Part shown: piece after piece, positions 43,319 to 51,902 of the stretch
How positions within the stretch are numbered: the stretch's first letter is position 1
How the letters are laid out: every line of letters begins with the position of its first letter
NCBI RefSeq assembly: GCF_039536245.1
Contig: NZ_BAAAYN010000039.1
Location: forward strand, 1-52,000
Source of the DNA: Cryptosporangium minutisporangium
GTDB taxonomy: Bacteria; Actinomycetota; Actinomycetes; Mycobacteriales; Cryptosporangiaceae
Length of the DNA: 52,000 nt
Direction of reading: 5' to 3'
Notes under the pieces: generated by a model
What the model was told of the DNA's origin: nothing
Seen by the model: the letters and a program-made list of their open reading frames with translations, nothing else
Database searches by the model: none
Position numbers and translations under genes: made by a program

Positions 43319-45535
43319 GTGGCAGCGGGTTACCGGCTGGGCGTGGACTTCGGAACCTCGAACACAGTGGCGGTGCTCGCCGGACCGGACGGCCGACTCC
43401 GGCCGTTGCTCTTCGACGGCCAGCAGCAGCTGCCGTCCGCCGTGTGCGCGGTCGACGGTGTCCTGCTGGTCGGTAGGACGGCCCAGCACACTGCCCAGCG
43501 CGACCCGGCGGCGTTCGAGCCGCATCCCAAGCGGCATCTGATCGACGGCAGTGTGCTGCTCGGCGAACGGGGATGGCTGCTGGTCGACGTGGTCACGTCC
43601 GTGTTCCGACGTATTGCGGACGAGGCGGCCCGGGTCACCGGTGTCCCGGCCGCGGCGGGCGTCACGTACACCGCGCTCGACGAGGTCGTGCTCACCCATC
43701 CCGCGGTATGGGGCGGGTCTCGCAGGCAGGTGCTGCTGGATGCCGCCGCTCGGGTCGGATGGCACGACGTCCGCCTGGTCGCCGAGCCGTTGGCCGCGGC
43801 CGCCGCATTCGTCCACGACCACCCGGACCGTTTACCGCCGGGCGCAACCGCGTTGGTGTACGACCTGGGCGCCGGTACGTTCGACGCCACGGTGGTGCGA
43901 GCCGAACGCGATCGTGCGTACACGGTGCTGGGAACCGACGGCATTCCGGACGCGGGTGGCGCGGACATCGATCACGCGATCGTGGCCTCGTTCGCGGCAA
44001 CGTTTCCGCAGCACGAAACGACGTGGGCCCGCCTGCTCTCGCCCGTGACGGTCAGCGACCGGAGGGCCCGGTGGACCTTCCTCGACCAGGTTCGAACCGC
44101 CAAGGAGATCCTGGCGACCACCGCCAGCACGTTCGTCCACGTGCCGCTTCTCGACGACGAGACAGTGCTGGGGCGCGAGCAGCTCGACCAACTGACCCAG
44201 CCGTTGATCCAGCGGACAATCTCGACCTGTCACGCCGTCCTCCGGCAGGCCGGCCTGGAACCGGCGGACCTGCACGCCGTGTTTCTGGTCGGTGGCTCGA
44301 CTCGCCTGCCGGGCCTGACCCGAGCCCTTCATCGCGCGCTGGGGCACCCGCCCACGGTGGTGGATCAGCCGGAGCTGGTCGTGGCTATCGGCAGCCTCCA
44401 CACCCACCGGCCGGACACCTCGAGCGCGGCACCGCATCCGCTGGCACCACCTCCGCCGGCACCGCACCCGCCGGCACCATCTCCGCCGCCGGCTCCGGCC
44501 CCGAATCCGAGACGCCGACCCGTACGCGGTAAGTGGGTGGTCATCGCAGCGATCGCTACCGTCGTCGCCCTCGCCGGCAGCTTCGGCCTGCATCGCGTCC
44601 TGAGCGAAGCGGGTTCGCCCTCCCTGCTGCGCACTCTTGTCGGCTCCGAAGGCGCGGGCCCTCGAATGTACGACTCGGTCGTGTTCAGCCCGGACGGGGA
44701 GCAGGTCATTACTGCTGGCTATCAGCAGATCTGGGTCTGGGAGACCTCCACCGGGAAGCTACTCAACCAACTGACCACCCAGAACGAGAGTGGCCAGGTC
44801 GGCCTATCCGGTGCAGTGATCAGTCCGGACGGCAAGTGGGTCGCCGCCGGCGATAGCGATAGCAACGTCTGGCTGTGGGATCTGACCGCACCGAACAGGG
44901 CTTACGTCATGCCGAGGCTCCACGCGGATTACGTCACCGAGCTGGCGTTCAGCCCCGACTCCCGGACGTTCGTGTCGGGCGGCGGTGGAGGGACGATCCA
45001 CGTCTGGGACGTTGCGAGAAAAACTGGGGACGCCGCCGGTCCGATCGACACCAAGGTCGAGAGTGTCCATGGCCTCGCCTTCAGCCGGGACGGCAAGACG
45101 ATTGCGGCGGTCGGCCCGGATGACAAGGTGCGGCTCTACGACGCCGAAAGCCGCACGATCCTCGGCGACGAGATCCGGGGCACGTGCGTCACGTTCAGCC
45201 CGACAGACGACGAACAACTGCTGACCGGCGGTACCGGCCAAGACATGCTCCTGTGGAATTCAGGGGCCGAAGAACAAATCGGAAACCCTTTCACCGGTAA
45301 CGACGACGAGGTCGTCGCGGTTGCGTTCAGCCAGGACGGTGACCGGGCGGCATCGGCAGAGAGCGTCGGCACGGTCCGGCTGTGGGACACCGCCACCAGG
45401 AAGCAGATCGACGATCCCTTGGAATCCAACACGAACGACGGCGAAGCGACGCCGGCCGTCGCGTTCAGCCCGGACGGCACACTTCTGGCGTCAACCAGCG
45501 GGCGCGGAGTCAACATCTGGTCGATCCCCGACTGA
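43319..45535 (+). CDS. Hsp70-like ATPase fused to membrane helix and WD40 propeller
   Basis: A 738-residue chimera. Residues 1-360 are an Hsp70/actin-fold ATPase: phosphate-1 GVDFGTSNT (8-16), phosphate-2 VYDLGAGTFDATVV (180-193) and adenosine motif VFLVGGSTRLPGL (321-333). The substrate-binding domain of DnaK is missing. A Pro/Ala/His-rich linker (371-397), a membrane helix (406-424) and seven WD40-like repeats (about 445-738; VVFSPDG, ISPDGKWVAAG, LAFSPDS, LAFSRDG, VTFSPTD, VAFSQDG, VAFSPDG) complete it. The propeller is predicted outside the cell, the ATPase inside. GTG 43319 is the start. Role unknown; possibly surface sensing linked to a chaperone-like ATPase. Confidence 0.88.
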   Translation: MAAGYRLGVDFGTSNTVAVLAGPDGRLRPLLFDGQQQLPSAVCAVDGVLLVGRTAQHTAQRDPAAFEPHPKRHLIDGSVLLGERGWLLVDVVTSVFRRIADEAARVTGVPAAAGVTYTALDEVVLTHPAVWGGSRRQVLLDAAARVGWHDVRLVAEPLAAAAAFVHDHPDRLPPGATALVYDLGAGTFDATVVRAERDRAYTVLGTDGIPDAGGADIDHAIVASFAATFPQHETTWARLLSPVTVSDRRARWTFLDQVRTAKEILATTASTFVHVPLLDDETVLGREQLDQLTQPLIQRTISTCHAVLRQAGLEPADLHAVFLVGGSTRLPGLTRALHRALGHPPTVVDQPELVVAIGSLHTHRPDTSSAAPHPLAPPPPAPHPPAPSPPPAPAPNPRRRPVRGKWVVIAAIATVVALAGSFGLHRVLSEAGSPSLLRTLVGSEGAGPRMYDSVVFSPDGEQVITAGYQQIWVWETSTGKLLNQLTTQNESGQVGLSGAVISPDGKWVAAGDSDSNVWLWDLTAPNRAYVMPRLHADYVTELAFSPDSRTFVSGGGGGTIHVWDVARKTGDAAGPIDTKVESVHGLAFSRDGKTIAAVGPDDKVRLYDAESRTILGDEIRGTCVTFSPTDDEQLLTGGTGQDMLLWNSGAEEQIGNPFTGNDDEVVAVAFSQDGDRAASAESVGTVRLWDTATRKQIDDPLESNTNDGEATPAVAFSPDGTLLASTSGRGVNIWSIPD

Positions 45536-45734
45536 ATCGCGGCGGTGTGGCCTGGAGTCAACTCCTGACGTCCACGGGAAGGAATTACCGGACGATTAAG
45601 TATTGCTCTGGAGTTGCTGTTGAGAACCGTCTCTCAAATTTACGCACCTTTCTCGATTCCGACTCGTTGAACATTGTTGCGAATCGGATCACTCTCTACC
45701 CACCGAATTCGCGAGGCCTTGGTGGGTGGGATGA
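45536..45734. promoter_or_regulatory. AT-richer intergenic region before the lipase gene
   Basis: About 200 bp with clearly lower GC than the surroundings (for example ATTAAGTATTGC near 45594 and CGTTGAACATTGTTGCG near 45665). It lies between the Hsp70-WD40 gene and the lipase and probably holds the lipase promoter. No confident -35/-10 pair or repeat was found. Confidence 0.35.
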
Positions 45735-46961
45735 ATGCGCCCTGCGCCGGTTACCGTTCCGCTTCTTTTCGCGCTGATCGTCGTGCTCGTCCTCGGTGTT
45801 ACGCCCTCGATCGGGGCCGCCGAGGGCGTCGGGAAACCCCCCGTTCCGGTGCTCGGTCCGGAGGGTGACGCGTTCTACACCCCGCCCTCGCCGCTCCCGG
45901 CCGGACGTCCGGGTGACGTCATCCGGTTCCGGCCCATCGCCGTCCCGCCGCAGCTCGGGGCGAGTAGGCCGGCCGCCCGGGGCTACCTCGTCATGTATCT
46001 GTCGCGCACCGCCACCGGCGCGCCGAACGCCGTCACCGGCACGATCTTCGTGCCGCTCGGGCGCCACCCGGCCACGGTGCCGATCCTCGGTGTGGCTCCG
46101 GGGACGCTCGGCATCGGCGACCAGTGCGCGGCCTCGAAGTCGCTGGCCAAGGGCCTGTTGTTCACCGACTTCTACCTCGACGACGTGCTCCGCCGGGGAT
46201 GGGCGGCGGCGGTCACCGACTACGAGGGTCTCGGGACGCCCGGCGATCACACCTACGTGGTCGGCCGGTCGGCGGGACGCGCCCTGATAGACGTCGTCCG
46301 GGCCGCGCAGCGCCTCCCGGTCGCCGGTCTCCGGTCGTCCGCCCCAGTGGGCTTCTACGGATACTCGGAGGGCGGGGGAGCCTCGGCGTGGGCGGCCCAG
46401 CTGCAGCCGGCCTATGCGCCCGAGTTGGACGTCGTCGGCGTCGCTGCTGGGGGAGTACCGGCGGACATGTACACGGTCGCGCGTTTCCTGGACGGCTCGC
46501 TGGCGGCAGCTTTACTCGGCTATGCCGCTATCGGACTCAACGCCGCCTATCCGGACTTGAGACTCGACTCGTACCTGAGTCCCTACGGGAAGACGGTGAT
46601 CGCTGCGCTCCGGACGAGCTGCACGGCCGACGGCTTGGCGCCGTATGTGTTCACCCGGATCAGCCGGCTGACGACGACCGATCCCTTGGCCACGGCCGCC
46701 TGGCAGCGGCGGCTGTCGCAGAACTCGCTGGGCCGGCGGGCGCCCGGTGCGCCGGTGTTCCTCTGGCACGGGGTGTTCGACGAGGTATTGCCGTTCAGTC
46801 AGGCCGATGCGCTGCGCCGGTCCTGGTGCAAGCTCGGGGCTCAGGTCACCTGGCGGCCCTTCGTCGCCGAGCACGTGACCGGGGCGATCGGCTCGGCCGA
46901 CGCGCTGGCCTTCCTCGCCGACCGTTTCGCCGGACGCGCCCTACCCGCTCCGAACTGCTGA
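45735..46961 (+). CDS. Secreted lipase (LIP family)
   Basis: A 408-residue secretory lipase with Sec signal peptide (VPLLFALIVVLVLGVTPSIGA). Catalytic serine in GFYGYSEGGGASAWA, acid in HGVFDEVLPFSQ and histidine in VAEHVTGAIGSADA form the triad. Paired cysteines (DQCAASKS, TSCTADG) are usual for this family. It hydrolyses acylglycerols outside the cell; members include Candida lipases and mycobacterial LipH-unrelated secreted lipases. ATG 45735 follows GGTGGGTGGGATGA. The gene converges on the next one, with 36 bp between them. Confidence 0.88.
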   Translation: MRPAPVTVPLLFALIVVLVLGVTPSIGAAEGVGKPPVPVLGPEGDAFYTPPSPLPAGRPGDVIRFRPIAVPPQLGASRPAARGYLVMYLSRTATGAPNAVTGTIFVPLGRHPATVPILGVAPGTLGIGDQCAASKSLAKGLLFTDFYLDDVLRRGWAAAVTDYEGLGTPGDHTYVVGRSAGRALIDVVRAAQRLPVAGLRSSAPVGFYGYSEGGGASAWAAQLQPAYAPELDVVGVAAGGVPADMYTVARFLDGSLAAALLGYAAIGLNAAYPDLRLDSYLSPYGKTVIAALRTSCTADGLAPYVFTRISRLTTTDPLATAAWQRRLSQNSLGRRAPGAPVFLWHGVFDEVLPFSQADALRRSWCKLGAQVTWRPFVAEHVTGAIGSADALAFLADRFAGRALPAPNC

Positions 46962-46997
46962 TCGGTGACGACGCTGTTCGCGGTCGTGGTGGCCGCG

Positions 46998-48116
46998 TCA
47001 GGAAGCGGTGACGCGGTAGAGGCGCCTACCCGCCTGCACGAGCAGCTCGTCGTCGGCGGCGCCGGCCAGTAGCACGTACTCAGGCACGATCGGATGCGGT
47101 AGGCCCTCGAGGACGAAGGGCGTGCGGGTGCCGTCCCGGTTGATGCGCAGGCCCCGCCCGGTGTCGCCGGCGACGATCCAGACCGTGCCGGCCGAGTCGG
47201 TCACGAGCGAGGCACCGTCTGCGAAGACGGTCTCGCAGGCCAGCGGCTGCAGGCTGTCCGCCGTCGCGCGCACCGGCCAGAGCACCCAGCGGGCGTTCCG
47301 GTCATACCGCACGGTCGCGACGATGGGCCCGCCGGCCGCGGGTGTCACGCCGTAGGCCGAGTACCCGCCGGGGCTGCGTCGTCCCACCTTCGTCCAGGCG
47401 CCGGAGGCGTCCGCCTGCCACACCGTCTCGAAAGCGGCCGACGGCTCGAAGTGCTCCGAGAGCACGGTGGCGGCGAATCCGTGGTCTCTGCCGCCCAGAG
47501 CCCGGAGGATCCCGTCGCTGGTCGGGCCCTGGATCGTCTGCCACCCGCCGCCCTCGCGTAGCCACCAGCGCCGGTCGTCGCCGTCTTCGACGAGCAACAT
47601 GACGCGGTCGCCGGAGACCGCGGCGAGGGTGCGGTCACCGGTCGCGGAGGGCACCTCCCACGACGTCCACGTCGCGCCGTCGCGCGTCGACCGGCCGACG
47701 ACCCGGCCGCCCCGCTCGATGGCGAGCAGAACGACGGTCCCATCGGACAGGGAGAACACCGAGACGTGCCCATACCGGCCGGTGGAGGTCACGGACACCT
47801 CCTGGCCGGTGCCGGTCAGCAGGTGCGCGGCGCCGCCGAAGCCCGGGTTCGCGGCGACCAGCCACCGAGCGGGCCCCGGCGGACCCGCAGTGACGCGGAC
47901 TGCCGAGTCCGCCGTCCACTCACCGATGGACCCCGTGTCCACGGCGAGCAGCCGCTGGACGGGGGAGCAGCCGGCAACGGAGATCGTCGTCGGAGCGGCG
48001 GCTGGCTCCCCCGACGTGCAGCTGGCCAGCGTGAGGGCGCCGAGCACGACAGCTAGCCGGAAGCTGCGGAGGCCCGCTCGGCTCACACCGACCCCCGCCC
48101 GCGCCTCTCCGCCCAC
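46998..48116 (-). CDS. Lipoprotein with propeller-like repeats, unknown function
   Basis: A 372-residue exported protein with lipobox (VLGALTLASC). The mature part contains repeats ending in SxDGTxW-like turns (SLSDGTVVLLAIERGG, STRDGATWTSWEVP, DSAGTVWIVAGD, INRDGTRTPFV), as in BNR/sialidase-like or photosystem-stability-factor-like propellers. GTG 48116 has AGGA seven bases upstream; GTG 48086 is an alternative. It is probably surface anchored. No enzymatic motif was seen. Confidence 0.75.
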   Translation of the reverse strand: MGGEARAGVGVSRAGLRSFRLAVVLGALTLASCTSGEPAAAPTTISVAGCSPVQRLLAVDTGSIGEWTADSAVRVTAGPPGPARWLVAANPGFGGAAHLLTGTGQEVSVTSTGRYGHVSVFSLSDGTVVLLAIERGGRVVGRSTRDGATWTSWEVPSATGDRTLAAVSGDRVMLLVEDGDDRRWWLREGGGWQTIQGPTSDGILRALGGRDHGFAATVLSEHFEPSAAFETVWQADASGAWTKVGRRSPGGYSAYGVTPAAGGPIVATVRYDRNARWVLWPVRATADSLQPLACETVFADGASLVTDSAGTVWIVAGDTGRGLRINRDGTRTPFVLEGLPHPIVPEYVLLAGAADDELLVQAGRRLYRVTAS

Positions 48117-48129
48117 AGGTTCATCCTGC

Positions 48130-48315
48130 TCACGGAATCACGCGTAGCGCTGTCAGGTCCTCGGAGTGTCGGCCGCCGCCGTTGCACAGCGCGGGATGCG
48201 AATGCGACATGGTCACCGCATGAGGGCCGTCGACGACCTCACCTTCGGGATCCACCGAGGCGAGCAGCCGCCACGAGGCGATCAACGATTTCTCGTACAG
48301 ACTCAGATCGTCGAG
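48130..48315 (-). pseudogene. Acetyltransferase-like N-terminal fragment
   Basis: A 61-codon frame from GTG 48315 reads VLDDLSLYEKSLIASWRLLA and GPHAVTMSHSHPALCNGGG before stopping. The SYEKSxxASWR and PHPxxxN-like pattern resembles the beginning of some GNAT proteins. The catalytic part is missing. It is either a stump or a small gene of unknown function. Confidence 0.35.
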
Positions 48316-48385
48316 CACGGCCGGGACCGTAACAGCCGCCCCACCGGCGTGCCGCGAAGGCCGGCCCTGTTGCCATGCTGGTGCC

Positions 48386-48697
48386 GTGATCACCTGCGTC
48401 GTGCACTACACCATCGATCCCGCTCAGATCGAAGCGTTCGAACGCTTCGCCCGCGAATGGATGCGGCTGGTCGCCAAGCATGGCGGTGTCCATCACGGCT
48501 ACTTCCTGCCGGCGGAGGGTGCCAGCGACCGGGCCGAGGCGCTGTTCAGCTTCGAGAGCCTGGCTGCGTACGAGCGCTACCGGACCCTGTTCGGTCAGGA
48601 CCCGGAGTTCATTGCGGCGGACGACATCCGGAACGAGTCCGGCTGTGTCCTGCGGTACGAACGAACCTTCATGCGTCCGCTTCTGCCCAACGGCTGA
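48386..48697 (+). CDS. NIPSNAP-family protein
   Basis: A 103-residue ferredoxin-like-fold protein. It starts ITCVVHYTIDPAQIEAFERFAREW and continues HHGYFLPAEGASDRAEALFSFESL and YERYRTLFGQDPEF, typical of single-domain bacterial NIPSNAP proteins. GTG 48386 is the start. Function of bacterial members is poorly known. It stands alone. Confidence 0.88.
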   Translation: MITCVVHYTIDPAQIEAFERFAREWMRLVAKHGGVHHGYFLPAEGASDRAEALFSFESLAAYERYRTLFGQDPEFIAADDIRNESGCVLRYERTFMRPLLPNG

Positions 48698-48777
48698 CCA
48701 GGCTCACCGCTTGCTCTCGACCGAGCAGCGTGACGCCGCGCGGAGGCGTTGTCGGTGGGTCTCACTACGCTTCTCGC

Positions 48778-49311
48778 GTGACGATCGATACTGCGCGGCG
48801 GCTGCCGACCGAAGCCGAGGAAGCCCGCTTCTGGGAGTTGATCGAGTCGGCGTGGGCGGCGTGTGGACCCGATGTAGCTCCCCTCCGCGAGGCCCTTGTC
48901 GCACGTGATCCGGCGTTGGACGGCGACGCCGACGGCCTCTACGCCTTGGACGCGTGGCTCGACCACTTCCTGGCGAATCTGCGCCGGTTGTCCGCGGGGT
49001 TATCGAGTGCCGAATTAACGGACTTGGACCGGGTGGCCGAACGCAAGCTGCACGACCTGGATCGGGACGAGATCCACGAGCACACCGACGGTTCGGACGA
49101 CGGCTTCCTGTACTGCCGCGGTTTCATCGTTGCGGTAGGCCGGGAGTTCTACCTCGCGGTCAACACCGATCCGTCGCTGGCGGTACTGGACGCGGACTGC
49201 GAGCAGATGTGCTATTTCTTCGCGCGTCTGCATGCCGAGCGGTTCGGTAACTACCCCGACACCGGCTCGGGCATCTCCAGGGAATCGGGAACCAACCCCA
49301 ACGGCTGGTGA
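48778..49311 (+). CDS. DUF4240-domain protein
   Basis: A 177-residue cytoplasmic protein with FWELIESAW at the N-terminus, and SDDGFLYCRGFIVAVGREFY followed by LAVNTDPS, which match the DUF4240 pattern. Helical throughout, without membrane segments. GTG 48778 precedes TIDTARRLPTEAEEARFW. Function unknown; DUF4240 proteins are common stand-alone genes in actinobacteria. Confidence 0.78.
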   Translation: MTIDTARRLPTEAEEARFWELIESAWAACGPDVAPLREALVARDPALDGDADGLYALDAWLDHFLANLRRLSAGLSSAELTDLDRVAERKLHDLDRDEIHEHTDGSDDGFLYCRGFIVAVGREFYLAVNTDPSLAVLDADCEQMCYFFARLHAERFGNYPDTGSGISRESGTNPNGW

Positions 49312-49388
49312 CGGGCCTGGGCCGTGCGAGGCCCGCGGCGGCCGCCGCGCGGGTGTGAGGGTGGGGCAGCGGTGGTAGAGCCGTCGGT

Positions 49389-49937
49389 ATGGCGGACGAG
49401 ATCCGGGGACGTCGGCCGCTGCGGCGGTGGGAGTTATGGCTGTACGTCGTCGTCGTGACGGCGTCGGTGGCCGGGGCGGTGGTCGGGCGAGAGTGGTACC
49501 GGCTGTTCGTCGCGGTCGTCTGGGCGGTCGGGGTGCCCCTCGCGTGGGAGTGGCGCGACGCCCGGGTGAGCCCGGACGGAATCTCGCTGTCCTGGCCGGA
49601 ACGGCTGTGGCGGCGGCTTCCTGAGCCACTGATTCCGTGGGAGCGGGTCGAGGGAGTAGAACGACCGGACCATTCCTCTGCGCACGTCCGGGTCCGTCTG
49701 ACCAATGGCCGGATCGTGGCACTCGTCGGTATCTACGCTCTCCAGGCGGAGGCGGTGGCGGCGCTCGGCGGGAAAGAGCTACTGGCGCCGCCCCCCCGGG
49801 TGTCGGTAACCGGCGACAAGCCACGGACGCAGCGAGATTTCGACCGCGAGCTGCACCAGCGGGAGGCAGCGTTGGCCGCCGAGAGAGCGGAGTTGAACGC
49901 CGAGTTGGAACGGATCCGTCGGCGTCGGTCCGGATAG
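49389..49937 (+). CDS. Two-helix membrane protein with PH-like and coiled-coil parts
   Basis: A 182-residue protein. Two adjacent membrane helices (LWLYVVVVTASVAGAVV and LFVAVVWAVGVPLAW) are followed by a beta-rich region (VSPDGISLSWP, IPWERVEGVE, VRVRLTNGRIVALVGIY) like bacterial PH domains. A charged coiled coil at the C-terminus ends it (REAALAAERAELNAELERIRRR). Function unknown. Confidence 0.78.
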   Translation: MADEIRGRRPLRRWELWLYVVVVTASVAGAVVGREWYRLFVAVVWAVGVPLAWEWRDARVSPDGISLSWPERLWRRLPEPLIPWERVEGVERPDHSSAHVRVRLTNGRIVALVGIYALQAEAVAALGGKELLAPPPRVSVTGDKPRTQRDFDRELHQREAALAAERAELNAELERIRRRRSG

Positions 49938-50004
49938 TCCGACGCGGATACGGCTGAATCAGCTTCGGCGAGCCGGACCTGCCGAGGCTCGTTCGGCGCG
50001 TCAC

Positions 50005-50448
50005 CTACATCCTGGCGGCAGCCTGGGCGCCGGGCACCGTCGCAAGGGCGGCCAGCAGGTCGATGAACACACACGACACCACGAACGGCCTCAGCCACGG
50101 CTGCGCGTCGAACAGATAGGGCTGGTTAGCGACCCAACCGGCGAACACCGCGATCCCGAAGGCGGTGGCGACCACCAACACCAGCACCGACCTCGGCGTG
50201 CGGGTCCAGAAAAACCCGACGAGCACGACAAATAAGATCGGCACGGTCAGTAGTAGGAACGGTAGGTAGACGGCGAATCCCAGGGCGAATCTCCCGCCCC
50301 CTTCGAGGTCGGCCCAGACCTGCCGATCGGACGGCGAGAGGTACAGGCCGAAACCGAGCGCCGCCCAGGCACCGGCCAGGAGGGTCGCCGACGCGACGGT
50401 CCAGCCGCGCCCACTGGCTACGCGCTCCGCGGTCTGCATGCCGGACAC
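50005..50448 (-). CDS. Four-helix membrane protein, unknown
   Basis: A 147-residue integral membrane protein with about four helices (VASATLLAGAWAALGFGLYL, FAVYLPFLLLTVPILFVVLVGFF, SVLVLVVATAFGIAVFAGWV, FVVSCVFIDLLAALATV). GTG 50448 is chosen over an upstream frame whose translation looks random; ATG 50439 is also possible. No family was recognised. Confidence 0.65.
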   Translation of the reverse strand: MSGMQTAERVASGRGWTVASATLLAGAWAALGFGLYLSPSDRQVWADLEGGGRFALGFAVYLPFLLLTVPILFVVLVGFFWTRTPRSVLVLVVATAFGIAVFAGWVANQPYLFDAQPWLRPFVVSCVFIDLLAALATVPGAQAAARM

Positions 50449-50665
50449 ACAACCATGTTCCAGGACTGTTCCGCGCCGGGTTCGATCCATCCTGAAGTTG
50501 CGCACGTGGGTGAAGCGCACGGAGATCGAAGCCAGGGATCGGCCCGGAACGACGTCCGAGGACGCCGGACGGGTCGCCGATCCGAAGCATGGGTCCGTGA
50601 GCTGCGGGGCGAACGCGATCCTGAGGTCACGGATCGCTGGACTCCGGCGTCACGAACCGGGGCGC

Positions 50666-51022
50666 CTACTGGCCGAACGTGAAGCGTAGGTCAGCGTTGA
50701 TCAGTCGGTTCATGCGCTTCCGTAGATGCCCGACGAACGCCTCGTCCGACAGCGGCTCGGGAGCGAGCAGCGTCCATCGCAGGTTGGTCTCCAATCCGTG
50801 AGCGGACAGGTCGAACCTGATTCGCGCGTCGGGCAGCTTCCGCCAGATGGACGACCAGACCACGAGAGCCGGCTCCTCGGCCTCGAGGATGCGCGGCGGC
50901 ACCTCGTCGTCGCGCAGCTGCAGCCACGGGCGAGCAGGATCGCGATCCGGGTTGGTCAAGGCTTCGAACACCACGCGGGGTGGCGGCGGCTGCCTGCGGA
51001 CCCGAGACCCTACTTCGATCAC
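50666..51022 (-). CDS. SRPBCC-like hypothetical protein
   Basis: A 118-residue protein. RVVFEALTNPDRDPARPWLQL, PALVVWSSIWRKLPDARIRFDL and LRWTLLAPEPLSDEAFVGHLRKRMNRLI resemble the strands and C-terminal helix of small START/SRPBCC ligand-binding proteins. The start GTG 51022 lies inside the first copy of a 69-bp tandem repeat, so every repeat copy carries the same GGGGCGTGATCGAAG start context. Function unknown. Confidence 0.7.
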   Translation of the reverse strand: MIEVGSRVRRQPPPPRVVFEALTNPDRDPARPWLQLRDDEVPPRILEAEEPALVVWSSIWRKLPDARIRFDLSAHGLETNLRWTLLAPEPLSDEAFVGHLRKRMNRLINADLRFTFGQ

Positions 51023-51289
51023 GCCCCGAGACTACGATCCGTCGGCGACGTCGGATGCGCACTCCCGTCGCGGTCGGCGAGCTTCGATCACGCCCCGAGA
51101 TTACGATCCGTCGGCGTCGTCGGATGCGCACTCCCGTCGCGGTCGGCGAGCTTCGATCACGCCCCGAGATTACGATCCGTCGGCGTCGTCGGATGCGCAC
51201 TCCCGTCGCGGTCGGCGAGCTTCGATCACGCCCCGAGATTACGACCCCTCGGCGACGTCGGATGCGCACTCCCGTCTCTGTCGGCGAGT
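51014..51289. repeat. Four tandem copies of a 69-bp unit
   Basis: Units begin at 51014, 51083, 51152 and 51221 (TTCGATCACGCCCCGAGA...). Copies 2 and 3 are identical. Copy 1 differs at a few positions and copy 4 is more diverged (CCCCTCGG, CGTCTCTGTCGG). The unit is 23 codons long and open in several frames. It lies between the SRPBCC-like gene (its start is inside copy 1) and the DUF6869 gene (starts 39 bp after the array). There are no unique spacers, so it is not a CRISPR array. It may be an amplified promoter/start segment. Confidence 0.9.
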
Positions 51290-51328
51290 GGTCGAGCGCG
51301 GGTCGGTCGACCTTCCTACGATGCCTGG

Positions 51329-51772
51329 GTGACTGAGTCCGTAGCTCGCATCGGAGCCGACGGTGCCTGTGAGTACCGGCCGTTCGACGAGCCATGGGTG
51401 ACGTGGAAGAGCCCGGCCGCTGTGGCGGAGGCCTGGGTGAGCGAAAGGCGCGCGAACGAGCTCGGACCGGTGTGGTGGTTCCTATCGGCGGTGTGCGCTG
51501 AACCGCAGCCAGGCGTGGTGGACCTCGTGATCGCGCTCGCCCATGCGGCCGAGGGAGATGCGGACCTGGTCGCTGCCGTCGGCGCCGGCCCGCTCGAAAA
51601 TCTCGTCCATCAGGCCGGTGGAGACGCCGAACTCATGAACGAGATCGAACGGGCCGCTCGGCAAGAACCAGCCTTCCGAGCCGCGCTGAGCTGTGTCTGG
51701 ATGGGGTCGGACGTTCCGACGGCGGTCAAGCAACGCCTCGTGCGGTTCGGAGCGATCAACATCAGTGAGTAA
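51329..51772 (+). CDS. DUF6869-domain protein
   Basis: A 147-residue helical protein. VAEAWVSERRANELGPVWWFL, VDLVIALAHAAEGDADLVAAVGAGPLENLVHQAG and EIERAARQEPAFRAALSCVWM match the DUF6869 pattern found in stand-alone or immunity-like small proteins. GTG 51329 starts right after the tandem repeat region. A longer upstream frame through the repeats is rejected because it encodes the repeated peptide only. Function unknown. Confidence 0.75.
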   Translation: MTESVARIGADGACEYRPFDEPWVTWKSPAAVAEAWVSERRANELGPVWWFLSAVCAEPQPGVVDLVIALAHAAEGDADLVAAVGAGPLENLVHQAGGDAELMNEIERAARQEPAFRAALSCVWMGSDVPTAVKQRLVRFGAINISE

Positions 51773-51902
51773 GGGGTGCGGTCGAGCGCCTGCGGGACGG
51801 CTGTCGGGCGCATCACCGCACCGACGGAGCCCTCACCCAGCCCACCCCACAACTGCCGCCGGCCGGCCGGTGGGTGTACCGGTCGGCTGCGAGGCGGCGG
51901 GT

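Noticed and set aside
51014-51289. Possible CRISPR array
   Set aside because: The 69-bp units abut each other without unique spacers, and no cas genes are near.
50726-51328. Long N-terminal extension of the DUF6869 gene through the repeats
   Set aside because: The extension encodes only antisense of the SRPBCC-like gene and repeated peptides; GTG 51329 matches the domain start.
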